Source: Hondaea fermentalgiana (taxonomy: Eukaryota; Sar; Bigyra; Thraustochytrida; Thraustochytriidae). Taken from it: DNA of 42,595 nt. A program made the translations under genes and the position numbers. A model generated the notes under the pieces. The model had not been told where the DNA came from. It saw nothing but the letters and a program-made list of their open reading frames with translations, and did no database searches. Of this stretch, positions 17,280 through 25,891 are shown in pieces (the stretch's first letter is position 1; each line of letters opens with the position of its first letter). The stretch spans positions 1-42,595 of the forward strand of contig NPFB01000119.1 in NCBI GenBank assembly GCA_014084085.1, written 5' to 3'.

Positions 17280-20200
17280 ATGATGATGGACCGCGCGCAG
17301 CTGAATGCGAGCTTCAACTTGCCCGAGGGATGGTACGCCGAGTTCGACAGGAGCACCCGGCGCGTATACTTTTGGAATGTACACACGAAGGAGCGCACGT
17401 GGGTCGAGCCGTCGCGTGCAGACGTGCGGAATCATGGCCCGCGAGCGGCCCTGGCGGGACTCCATGCCCACGCCGGAGCCGCCTCGGCTGCTGCTTCCAA
17501 GACTGCCTCGCGTGTGAACCGATCTACCAACGACTATGCAAGCGATGGCAGCTACCCAAGCCTTTCCTCGCCAATGGCGGCGAGCTGCATGATTTCAACG
17601 CAGCCCGAAGAGAACTTGCGCTTGCAGTCTGACCGCTCTTCTTCTTCATCATCACTAGGCTCCAACACCGCCAGTTCAAATTCTACGAGTGGTGCGCGAT
17701 CTTCCTTGGGACGCGCTGATTACAGCGACTCGAGAGCACACAATGTAAGCCATCGGCATCCGGGCGCCTCTGCCGGCGTTTCGGCCTCGGGAATGACCTT
17801 TGTGTCCTCGCCCCCGACGGCGGTGCACCCTGCGGCGTCAGGATCTATCCTGCCGCAAAACGTATCACCCAGTGCTGCCATCGCGGCAGGCCCCAGTGGA
17901 TCTTCAGATATCACCTCCGCCGCCACCGCGGCAAAAGGAGGAAACGAGCACGCCATGATGAGCGACGATCACAAAATCAGTCACCGCACAGCCGGGGCGC
18001 GAGAACTAAGGCCCTCGTCTTTGTCGAGGATGGACCTCTCGGACGACAACGAGGACAGCAACCACAAATTAAAAGCCAACGAGGGCCCTGGGCAAGGGCC
18101 GCACGCCAGCGAGCGTCCTGTCTCGGGAAGAGCCGAAGGCGAGGCCATGAAGCACGGCGAGACCTCCCCAGTTGCCCCCATCCATAAACGACAGCGCGCA
18201 ACGACGGATCAGTCGTCCAACGCGCGATCACGCGATAACCTCGCAGGGCCAGCGGGTCACAGCGGCTCTGACAGCTCCGCCCCGGGTCGCGACAAGGAAA
18301 TCTCGAACGCCGTGGAGATCAAGCGATCCGACTCGCAGGCTTCACGGACTTCCACAGGATCCGAGTCTCCGGGAATGCGTATGGTTTCGCGCAAGCGCTC
18401 AAGCGGACTCGAGGTGGCCTCACCTCCACCCCCGCGCAAAGGCAATCCCGATCATGCGTCGGGTAAATCGACGCTTTCCAAGGGTTTGTACTCGAGCATG
18501 TCGAGGATCACCAAGAAAATATCTTTCTCACGCGACAAGAAACGCCGCGAAGGTGTCATCACCGAGTCGAGCTCCTCCATCGATAACGGCACCGATCAGC
18601 ATGTTGAGCCCACTTACCATTACAAGTCTGAAAAGGTGCAAGAACTGCTCATCAGGAAAGTCCAATCCGTCTATCTCTTTCAAGCCCACCCTCATGAGCT
18701 CTTGGTAAAGCTGGTCGCCATGATGAGCAAGGAAGAGGTCCCCGCGGGCCACCGTCTCATTCAGCAGGGAGACCGCGGCGACTTTTTCTACATTGTGGAG
18801 GAAGGATCCTTTGACATTTTGGGCAAGAACGACAATGGCGAGGAAGATAATTATGGCACGATTGAGTCCGAAGGCTACTTTGGTGAACTGGCGCTCTTGT
18901 ACGGACAAAAGCGCGCCGTCTCGATCCAAGCCGCGACAGACTCAATTGTATGGAAACTGGACCGAGTCGGTTTTCGCTCCATGGTCCAAGAGAACACGCG
19001 TCATGATATTCAAGAGGCCAAGGCGGCGCTCAAGTCTGTCCCTCTGCTCTCGGCCCTCACCGACGAGCAGATGGACCGCTGCGCAGAGGCGGTGCGCTTC
19101 ATGGAGTACCCGCGCGGAGCTCAGATTATTCGCAAGGGTGAAATTGGCGACGTCTTTTACATTATCAGCACCGGTGAGGTCGAGGTGACGGATGGTATGG
19201 CCGTGGACGATGGAATGAAGCACCACCAACTCGTCAAGCTCGGCACACATGCATGTTTCGGTGAGCGAGCGCTGCTCAAGGACGAACCTCGCGCTGCAAA
19301 CGTCGTCGCATTGACGGATGTGCGATGCCTTGTGCTTGACCGCCACGCCTTCAACACGATTCTCGGTCCACTTCGCGAGGTACTTGACAACAACATTCGC
19401 GACAGCCTCTTCAAACAGATTGAGCTCTTCCGATGCCTCGATATCGCCGAGGTCGAAAAGGTGTTTTCTGCATTCACTTTGCAGACCTTTGCTGCTGATG
19501 AATTCATCATCTGCCAGGGCGAGGAAGCCTCCTCCTTTTACGTTTTGCGCAGCGGCGAAGCCGAGGTCACACAAGAAGTTAAAGTCAGCGAAACGCTTAG
19601 CAAGACAAATCGGCTCAGCACCCTCAAAGTTGGCGACTACTTTGGTGAGATGGCTCTTGCCGAAGGAAGCGTACGTGAGGCCAACGTCATCGCCCGCGCT
19701 CCCTGCGAGTGCTTTGTTCTGGACCGCAACAGCTTTGAGGCCCTGCTCGGCCCCGCAGACGCCATTCTCAAGCGGGTCATTAAGACGCGTCGCCAGGAAA
19801 ACGCGCTGAAAAAACGCGCAATCCAGGAGCAGCACGATTTGGAGGTGCAGGCTGCCAAGGCCGTCAAGGCACGCGCTTCCCGCCAGGAGGCGGCTCGAGA
19901 GGAGCAAAGGGCTCAGGAAGAGCCGCTCCAGCCGCAGGATCGCGCCGCGGACCCCTTGCGTGTCGACATCGGGCATGTGAACCAAGGTCGCAGCCCTCAC
20001 GCAGACATGGATCGTGCTGTTGTTCCTGGCGAGGATGACGATGACGACGATGTGGACGTTGACGATGACGGTAGCAGTGGTGCAACCGCCATGGATATCG
20101 AGCCCGCCGGCAGCATGCCGCAGTCCAGCACGCCGAGCGTGCCCCCGCCGCCAGTGGACTCGCCGACATCACAGCAAACCAACTTTAGACTCTTTGAGTT

Positions 20201-21143
20201 GCAGGCTGTAAAAACTCTGGGCACGGGCACCTTTGGACGCGTTCAAATGGTTCGGCACATTTCCACGACCAAGACGTTTGCGCTCAAGGTACAGTCCAAG
20301 GCACAAATCACACGCTATCGCCTGCAGCAGAATATCCTCAATGAAAAGCTGATTCTCTCGGGACTCCGCCATCCCTTCATTATCACCCTGCATCAGACCT
20401 TTCAGGACCGGGACTGCCTGTACATGCTTTTGGAGCTCGTTCAGGGTGGCGAGCTCTTTTCCTTTTTGCAAAACTATGGCGCCAACCTGCAGCCTCTTCA
20501 CCACAAATTTTACATGGCCTGTGTTGTTGCTGCGTTTGCATATTTGCATCCGCGGGATATCCTCTACCGCGACCTCAAGCCAGAAAACATTCTCATTGAC
20601 ACCGACGGCTACCTCAAGCTCGTCGACTTTGGTTTTGCCAAGCACGAGCGTAACAGAGCGTTTACGACGTGCGGTACACCCGACTACTTCAGCCCTGAGC
20701 TCGTGATTGGACGAGGCTATGGCAAGGGGAACGATCACTGGGGAATTGGCATTCTCATGTACGAGGTCATTGCAGGGTACACGCCCTTTAGCAGCCCGGA
20801 TGACAACCAGGCCGAGGTGTGCAAGCGCATCGTCCGACAGACGCTGAGCTTTCCTGAAGACTGCCACGATACAGAGGCGAAGCATCTCATTTCGGGACTC
20901 CTCAAGAAAGACCCACTTCAGAGGCTTGGCTGCGGCGTGCGAGGTGTCACAGACATAATGACGCACCCCTGGTTCCGCCAAGTCAACTGGCAGCATCTTG
21001 AGTCCAAAAAGATTCACGCCCCATGGAAGCCTCCTGTTCGCTCCGAGGTCGATTGTTCCATGTTTGATGACTACGACGAGAACTTTCAGGTCATTCCGTA
21101 TCTGGAGACGGGACCAGCTGCGGCTTGGGCAGACAATTTCTAA
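17280..21143 (+). CDS. WW-domain cyclic-nucleotide-dependent AGC kinase (PKA/PKG-like, single chain)
   Basis: Single exon, 1287 aa, starting at the first of three consecutive ATGs. Order: WW domain (14-45; LPEGW, VYFWN, Trp41, Pro44); about 370 disordered residues; pseudosubstrate-like KKRREGVITE (420-429), matching the RRxG[V/I] inhibitor site of PKA RI; three cNMP-binding domains with phosphate-binding cassettes at 534-548 (FGELALL...RAVS), 660-674 (FGERALL...RAAN) and 788-802 (FGEMALA...REAN); an acidic linker (918-930); and the kinase domain (about 970-1230). Catalytic residues are intact: Gly loop GTGTFG (981-986), Lys1003, Glu1022, YRDLKPEN (Asp1098), DFG (Asp1116), activation Thr1129/1130 before CGTPDY. 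The tail ends WADNF, like the WxxxF end of PKG. Layout is PKG-like, but the cassettes lack the Thr that favours cGMP. Likely a soluble kinase held inactive until nucleotide binds. Confidence 0.95.
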   Translation: MMMDRAQLNASFNLPEGWYAEFDRSTRRVYFWNVHTKERTWVEPSRADVRNHGPRAALAGLHAHAGAASAAASKTASRVNRSTNDYASDGSYPSLSSPMAASCMISTQPEENLRLQSDRSSSSSSLGSNTASSNSTSGARSSLGRADYSDSRAHNVSHRHPGASAGVSASGMTFVSSPPTAVHPAASGSILPQNVSPSAAIAAGPSGSSDITSAATAAKGGNEHAMMSDDHKISHRTAGARELRPSSLSRMDLSDDNEDSNHKLKANEGPGQGPHASERPVSGRAEGEAMKHGETSPVAPIHKRQRATTDQSSNARSRDNLAGPAGHSGSDSSAPGRDKEISNAVEIKRSDSQASRTSTGSESPGMRMVSRKRSSGLEVASPPPPRKGNPDHASGKSTLSKGLYSSMSRITKKISFSRDKKRREGVITESSSSIDNGTDQHVEPTYHYKSEKVQELLIRKVQSVYLFQAHPHELLVKLVAMMSKEEVPAGHRLIQQGDRGDFFYIVEEGSFDILGKNDNGEEDNYGTIESEGYFGELALLYGQKRAVSIQAATDSIVWKLDRVGFRSMVQENTRHDIQEAKAALKSVPLLSALTDEQMDRCAEAVRFMEYPRGAQIIRKGEIGDVFYIISTGEVEVTDGMAVDDGMKHHQLVKLGTHACFGERALLKDEPRAANVVALTDVRCLVLDRHAFNTILGPLREVLDNNIRDSLFKQIELFRCLDIAEVEKVFSAFTLQTFAADEFIICQGEEASSFYVLRSGEAEVTQEVKVSETLSKTNRLSTLKVGDYFGEMALAEGSVREANVIARAPCECFVLDRNSFEALLGPADAILKRVIKTRRQENALKKRAIQEQHDLEVQAAKAVKARASRQEAAREEQRAQEEPLQPQDRAADPLRVDIGHVNQGRSPHADMDRAVVPGEDDDDDDVDVDDDGSSGATAMDIEPAGSMPQSSTPSVPPPPVDSPTSQQTNFRLFELQAVKTLGTGTFGRVQMVRHISTTKTFALKVQSKAQITRYRLQQNILNEKLILSGLRHPFIITLHQTFQDRDCLYMLLELVQGGELFSFLQNYGANLQPLHHKFYMACVVAAFAYLHPRDILYRDLKPENILIDTDGYLKLVDFGFAKHERNRAFTTCGTPDYFSPELVIGRGYGKGNDHWGIGILMYEVIAGYTPFSSPDDNQAEVCKRIVRQTLSFPEDCHDTEAKHLISGLLKKDPLQRLGCGVRGVTDIMTHPWFRQVNWQHLESKKIHAPWKPPVRSEVDCSMFDDYDENFQVIPYLETGPAAAWADNF

Positions 21144-21541
21144 TTCTTTCTTGGCCAATTTTGCAGAGCGAAGGAAATTGTTCTTTTTCTTTTTCGTCCT
21201 TTCCTTTTCAATTTCTTGTGTATCATCGTTCATCTCCTTGCGCGATCGAGTCACGTCAGATATCTCGAATTCGCTCGCATTTTTTTCTGTGGTGTGGTTG
21301 TCTTGTAAGAACATTGTTGAGAGCAGCGAGATCAACAGCGCGCCCCAAGTACAATGATGTACGTAGAAGAACCATGGAAAGAGAAAAGGCTCTTTACCAC
21401 ATCCAAGCATGTATGAAAAAAGAAATCGGGGAAAAAGGAAAGAAATAGAAAAGAGAAAACATCGAGGATAGGCCAGAAGATAGAGAGTGAAACATTACAC
21501 GCGCGCACTCGCACTCTGCGTACACGGTAATCATCTTATGT
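21144..21541. other. Tail-to-tail intergenic region, kinase and LIM gene
   Basis: About 400 bp between converging stop codons. It is AT-richer than its surroundings, with T-rich sequence just after the kinase stop (about 21180-21215) and A-rich sequence at 21412-21460. That suits two facing 3' UTRs. No gene seen. Confidence 0.6.
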
Positions 21542-22606
21542 TCAAAGATCGCGCACGGTCTCACGACCACAACCGCAAAACTCTCTGAGCTGGTCAAAAA
21601 AGCTCTTTGGTTCTTCAAGTCGTTGTGAGAGCCTCTTCGATTGACGCTTCGACTGTCGCTTTGAGCGTTTCATGGGCGGCGGAGGAACGAATTCGGGCTC
21701 CTCCTCCGGCTCTTCTTCCAGGTCATCAAAGCTCGGCGCGGCATAATGAGATTGGGAATGGCGTTGCGAGCTCCGGCGCTCCGCACGGCTGCTCGTGCTG
21801 CTCCGCCTGCTGCTCCGCCTGCTTCTCCGCCTGCTGCTTGAGCTCATCCTTTTCGAGGTAGCCACGGCAGCAATCACTTCATCGGCAATTTCTTCATCAT
21901 TCTGGTCCACAAGCAATCCTGCATCGTCCTCGTCGCTAAGCGCTCCGTCGTCGACGGGAAGGCTGCGCCACGAAGCCTCGGTGGCCGGGGCGCGCGTCGG
22001 CGTCTGGCCATCGTAATTTCCCGAGAGAATTCCGGCACCGATGCCGTAACCGTAGCCGCGAGGGCCATAATTCTTGGCATAGCATGCTGTTCGAGTGTAT
22101 CACATGGACAAGAGGTGAGTACATTTTGCTCTCTTTCCGACTCTGACTTGCCTTTGCTCGCTCCACATGACTTCGACATGGCAAACGCAAGCAACATGAG
22201 AGGAGCGAACTTACTTTGGCAGAACGGGTTACCATCGTGCTCGAGGTGCTTGCCGAGCTCAATACGCTTCGAGCACGACGCGCAGCGAAAGCATGTCTTG
22301 TGCCACGTCTTGCCGAGCACGACAAACCTGTATGAACGTGTGTGCCGAGTCAGTCGCTGTCGCCACTTTATTTTCCTTGCCTTTCCTTGCCTTTGCTTTC
22401 TCGCTTGCTTGCTTGCTTGCTTGCAGTCTCAAGAATTCGAGGACGCGCGGACAACGAGCTCTGCTTTGCTTCTCGCCCGCATGCAGTGCAGTGCAGAGTG
22501 CAACTCAATGCAGCCCCGCGTCGCTCCTCCTCACCGGGCGTCGGCGCACTTACCTCTCGGCCATGTAGACGGGGTCGTCGCAGCGCGCGCATCGCGTGCT
22601 CGCCAT
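21542..22606 (-). CDS. CRP-type LIM domain protein, three exons
   Basis: Spliced gene, 236 aa. Exons on the minus strand: 22606-22554, 22327-22215 and 22086-21542. Donors are GTAAG and GTAAGT; acceptors are ACAG. Splicing restores one complete LIM zinc finger: Cys6, Cys9, His27, Cys30, Cys33, Cys36, Cys54, Cys57 (CARC, WHKTCFRCASC, PFCQTC). It is followed by YAKNYGPRGYGYG, the signature after LIM domains in the CRP/CSRP family. LIM domains bind proteins, often actin-cytoskeletal or nuclear partners, and are not enzymes. The remaining 165 residues are low complexity: acidic, then Ser/Arg-rich (about 135-165), then Glu/Pro-rich and Lys/Arg/Ser-rich, ending in a short Cys-containing tail (FCGCG). 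Most CRPs have two LIM domains; this has one. Exon structure was built by eye and fits phase exactly. Confidence 0.9.
22087..22214 (-). other. Intron 2 of the LIM gene
   Basis: 128 bp, phase 1. The donor reads A|GTAAGT at 22214 and the acceptor ACAG|CA at 22087. Removing it joins the last LIM Cys pair (CQTC). Reading through instead gives an unrelated frame. Confidence 0.88.
22328..22553 (-). other. Intron 1 of the LIM gene, with a CAAG array
   Basis: 226 bp, phase 2. The donor reads GAG|GTAAG at 22553 and the acceptor ACAG|G at 22328. It contains a (GCTT)n array at about 22403-22424, which reads CAAG on the gene's sense strand. Confidence 0.88.
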
Positions 22607-23098
22607 CTTCTATCGCTTCTCTCGCCTGCCTGCCTGCCTGCGTCCGCGCGCTCCTCGCGACCTCTCCGCGCGTTCAGGTTTTACTTCAACCCCAACACAA
22701 GCGAGAGTGCCGTCCGTCGTGGCACGCGCGTGCCGCTGCGCGTACCGTACTCTAGACATACGGTAGGGCCGAGGTAGGCTGGCAGAAGAGGGAGGAAGGA
22801 AAAGGAGAAACCACTTTATCCACTTGGGGCCGCTGCACGCGCCTCTCCGTCCCCTTCCTCCGCCCCGATATTGGGCACGGGAGGGAGGTCGCATGCGGCT
22901 GTGATTGGCGGACTAGGCCGGGCTTGCCTTGGCCTGGCTCGGCGCAGCGCGGCTCGCAGCATGCGCCATCGATGAGGATGGGTGCGTGCGTGTGTTTGAT
23001 GAATGTGTCTGTGGTGCAGTGCACACGTGCTTGCGCCGCGAAAGAAAACATAAAAAAGAAGTCAAGATGACTCGACCCACGCAAAATAAGGGGTTCAA
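22607..23098. promoter_or_regulatory. Intergenic region upstream of the LIM gene, downstream of the LRR gene
   Basis: About 490 bp between two minus-strand genes. A (GCCT)n array at 22624-22640 sits only 18 bp upstream of the LIM ATG. A 7-bp inverted repeat with a 9-base spacer (TACCGTA at 22743-22749, TACGGTA at 22759-22765) lies about 140 bp upstream. No gene recognised; the open frames match nothing. Confidence 0.5.
22624..22640. repeat. (GCCT)n tetranucleotide array
   Basis: Four GCCT units immediately upstream of the LIM start codon, reading AGGC on that gene's sense strand. Confidence 0.85.
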
Positions 23099-23911
23099 TC
23101 AAGGACGTAGCCTCGCCAATGCAGGTGGAAACAAAGCTTTACGCCTGCCGCGGCAAAGACGAAGCAGGAGAAGCCTCGGCGTGTTCTGTGTTGTTGACTT
23201 CCAGAGCATCGGGAACGACCTTGCACGGTGTACCTGCCAAAGACGACTCAAGTGCGGCCTGTGCTCGTCAAGTGAAACAGCGGAGTAAGCGTCAGTTCCC
23301 TGCCGACAAGGACCGCGGCAAATGATCAGCCGTAGAACAGGCGAGGACATAAACAGTTTCGTTCGCACCATGGTGTACTCCAAACGAACTCGCGGCGAAT
23401 CGGATTGAGTTCGCCAGGAAACCGAGCTTTGGAGGCTTTGCCAAACAAGGTTGCACTTTTGGTTGCATAAACGTACGATGATTTCCGGCGAGAGACCGTG
23501 CACGAGAACTCGTTCGAGTTTCGGCAGTTTGGCAATCGTCTCGAATGGCATGGTTTCGATGGGATTCTCACGAATGTCTAGCACGCGCAAACTTGCTAAC
23601 CCAGAAATCTCAGGCGGGATTGCCCTAATTTTGTTACGCGCGACGACCAAGGTCTCGAGCGCCGGGAGGTGCTCAAAAACTGCAGTCGGAAGCGTGTCGA
23701 TACGATTGCTTGTAATGTCAAGCTCTTGAAGCTCTGTGAGTCGCGTTTGAGCCACGAAACGCGCCAATTTGCAGACACAAGCCTGTTCAAGTTTCTCGCA
23801 CATAATATTTCTGCATTGTAAATCAGTGCTTTCTGCCAACGCTAGCCGCAGCACATGCTCTCCTCGCGTCGCCGCCTTGGCTGCAGCCGCGAGCGATCTG
23901 GCTGTCGCCAT
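23099..23911 (-). CDS. Small leucine-rich-repeat protein
   Basis: 270 aa from the first ATG (23911). The frame opens 33 bp earlier at a GTG just after an in-frame stop. After a helical, Cys-containing N-terminal part there are about three LRRs of the short cytoplasmic type, at about 57-127: LTELQELDITSNRIDTLP, LPALETLVVARNKIRAIP and LASLRVLDIRENPIETMP. LRRs bind other proteins; no catalytic domain or membrane segment is visible, so function is unknown. The last 110 residues or so have no repeat pattern and are rich in Arg, Ser and Cys. A small intron or a frame error there could give a different C-terminus. It is head-to-head with the cereblon gene, sharing 475 bp. The LRR core is reliable; the end is not. 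Confidence 0.7.
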   Translation of the reverse strand: MATARSLAAAAKAATRGEHVLRLALAESTDLQCRNIMCEKLEQACVCKLARFVAQTRLTELQELDITSNRIDTLPTAVFEHLPALETLVVARNKIRAIPPEISGLASLRVLDIRENPIETMPFETIAKLPKLERVLVHGLSPEIIVRLCNQKCNLVWQSLQSSVSWRTQSDSPRVRLEYTMVRTKLFMSSPVLRLIICRGPCRQGTDAYSAVSLDEHRPHLSRLWQVHRARSFPMLWKSTTQNTPRLLLLRLCRGRRKALFPPALARLRP

Positions 23912-24386
23912 GTCTGCTTCCCCTTGAAGCGAGCGAGCGTCCACACGTTACGAGCTCTTGAAAGAAAGCCCGGCAAAGCCTGGCGTCGCGTGACGTGGCG
24001 TGACGTGACGTGGCGTGGCGTCTCGATGCCGAAACGCAAAGAGCTCTCTCGCTTCCGGTGCGTGCTCCCTCTCGGGTCCTCCTTGCCGCCGCTGCCTCTG
24101 TGCTTGTCTGCCGCTGCGCCGACGCCGCATTTCGCCCATTGACTGACTCCGAAAATCCGTAGTCTAGGCAACAAGCATTCATTCCTTCCCCGTAAATTCG
24201 GGATGCAGCGTAACAAGCGACGACCTTGGGGCCGTGACGGCGCAGAACCGCGTGCGCGCGCGGGGAGGCGTACAGGCGACAGGATCGAGGAAGCTCGCTC
24301 GCTGGATTGGTAAAAGGCGCGCGCGCGCCTGGAAACCCTCCTCGTGCGCCGCCTGCCTGACGGACGCGAGCAAGCAAGCGGCCGTG
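23912..24386. promoter_or_regulatory. Head-to-head promoter region, LRR (-) and cereblon (+)
   Basis: 475 bp between the two start codons must hold both promoters. The clearest structure is a cluster of TGACGT motifs near the LRR side (separate entry). Its right half is GC-rich. An open frame continues upstream of the cereblon ATG to a GTG at 24234, so an N-terminal extension through an unseen upstream exon cannot be excluded. Confidence 0.55.
23991..24015. promoter_or_regulatory. Cluster of CRE-like TGACGT motifs
   Basis: The 10-mer TGACGTGGCG occurs at 23991-24000 and 24006-24015, with TGACG between (24001-24005). This puts three TGACGT cores at 10- and 5-bp steps. TGACGT is the classic CRE/bZIP half-site core. 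The cluster is 80-105 bp upstream of the LRR ATG and about 375 bp from the cereblon ATG. Which gene it serves, if any, is unknown. Confidence 0.45.
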
Positions 24387-25820
24387 ATGGAGGAAAACGG
24401 AGAACGGACGTCGCTTCGGGACGCGGCGAGGGGCCGCGGCGGCGAAGAAGAAGAAGAAGAAGAAGAAAATGGCCTTCTCGTTGCGCTTTCAGATGACCTC
24501 GAGCGCACGAATCAGTCTTCGGAAACAGCGAACGTGGATCAGGCTCCAGGGAGAATCGAAGCACAAGACGGCACGCAAACAGCCATGGAGGTCGAGAGCG
24601 TGCAAGACCCTTCAGACCTCGCCGAGGATCCACAAAGTGGCGGCGACACAGACCAGGACTGGCCATGTTGGCAAGCCAGGTCCAGTGCTGGTCTTGGATT
24701 GGGCAAACAAGCGGAAATTCCAGAACCCGGGTGCGAGATCGTCGCCTGCGTACTGCTTTTCCGCAAGATCCTGCTCATGCCATCCGAAGCCATGCCAATT
24801 CGAATATCATCAGAGTTTTCTCGTGAATTAACCAACGGCTTAGAGGATTCATCTCTTGTCACAATTACAGAGCAAATTCGATTTCCAAGGCTGGTGGGCC
24901 ACCTTGAGTGCGGACATTCTCGAGGAGCAGACAGTGCACTCATTGGCAGAGTGGGGACGCTGGCTCGCCTGGAGTCGGTGGTGTCCTGTGCCCCATCAAG
25001 GCACGCCTCGCGCGATTCGAATGAGGGAGATATAGACGATGTAGACGACGGCAGTCATGGCTGGGCAGATGTGACAATTTTCGGCGCAGCGCGCTTCAAG
25101 ATTGTCGCGCTCGAGCCCACGAGCGGTCTCTTCCACGCCATCGCGCGCATCCGTGTTCTTCCCGACGAAGGAAGCGGCTCTCTAACACGCATTCCTTTTA
25201 CTGCAACGAGTATTCCCGACTTTGTGCGGCAAGCGTTTGATCCAGTGTCGCTATGTGCACGAATCGTGGCGTCTGGAAGTCGCCTTCTCCGTCCCTTTGG
25301 CAAGGAGGATCTGGCCGAGAATTTTGTTCTCCCTCGCACTCGGATGGAAACAGAGAAGTTTTCTTTTTGGCTTGCGCGGAATTTACCACTTGATATGCGC
25401 ACAGTTCGCGCGCTGCTAGAGCTCAATTCAACAGAGCATCGTCTCCTCGAAATTCTCAAATTTGTTACGGGCGTGGAGGAAACCCTTTCCTGTGCATTCT
25501 GTAACGCCGCGCTCGCAACCACTGCCAACGTCATTTCCATGTCGGAAGTAGGCGCTGCTGGCTCGTACATGAACGCATTCGGGTGCACGCACCAGCTACT
25601 CACACTCGATAAAGTCCCAGACGCTCGATCACGGGGCGCTCCAGTTTTGGAGCACACCTACTTTCCTGGGTACGCGTGGACTTGTATTTATTGCTACCAG
25701 TGTGAGTTTCACATTGGCTGGAAGTACGAGGCTGTTGACACTTCGTGCATTCCGCGCGAATTCTTTGGCCTCTTGCGCTCCGTGCTGACCACCAATCTAC
25801 CTGGGCGTCACTGGCTTTGA
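24387..25820 (+). CDS. CRBN: Cereblon orthologue (Lon-N plus CULT domain)
   Basis: Single exon, 477 aa from the first ATG (24387). Cereblon is the substrate receptor of the CRL4-DDB1 ubiquitin ligase and recognises C-terminal cyclic imide degrons. The N-terminal 100 residues are acidic and disordered (poly-Glu at 20-27). The Lon N-terminal domain spans about 115-355 (CVLLFRKILLMPSEAMPIRI matches the usual first strands). The CULT domain (about 364-475) has zinc ligands CAFC (369/372) and CYQC (436/439) and the signature FPGYAW, HIGWK, REFFGLLRS. Of the three cage tryptophans (human Trp380, 386, 400), the second and third are kept (Trp431, Trp445) but the first is Tyr425. Length is close to human CRBN (442). 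It converges on the next gene with only 71 bp between stops. DDB1 binding is inferred from family. Confidence 0.94.
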   Translation: MEENGERTSLRDAARGRGGEEEEEEEENGLLVALSDDLERTNQSSETANVDQAPGRIEAQDGTQTAMEVESVQDPSDLAEDPQSGGDTDQDWPCWQARSSAGLGLGKQAEIPEPGCEIVACVLLFRKILLMPSEAMPIRISSEFSRELTNGLEDSSLVTITEQIRFPRLVGHLECGHSRGADSALIGRVGTLARLESVVSCAPSRHASRDSNEGDIDDVDDGSHGWADVTIFGAARFKIVALEPTSGLFHAIARIRVLPDEGSGSLTRIPFTATSIPDFVRQAFDPVSLCARIVASGSRLLRPFGKEDLAENFVLPRTRMETEKFSFWLARNLPLDMRTVRALLELNSTEHRLLEILKFVTGVEETLSCAFCNAALATTANVISMSEVGAAGSYMNAFGCTHQLLTLDKVPDARSRGAPVLEHTYFPGYAWTCIYCYQCEFHIGWKYEAVDTSCIPREFFGLLRSVLTTNLPGRHWL

Positions 25821-25891
25821 AATCGCAATACATTTTTAAAAGGGTTTTAGGTAAAACAGGGAACAGGAAACGAAAACGACATACACGAGGA

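Noticed and set aside
18942..20000. 352-residue antisense frame inside the kinase gene
   Set aside because: It lies opposite clearly conserved CNB-domain codons. Long antisense frames are expected from the GC-rich third positions.
20169..21410. 413-residue antisense frame opposite the kinase domain
   Set aside because: Same reason: it mirrors the catalytic domain and matches no family.
23085..23105. tRNA T-loop-like GGTTCAATC
   Set aside because: No complementary stem follows and no other tRNA arms are nearby. I found no tRNA or rRNA in the window.
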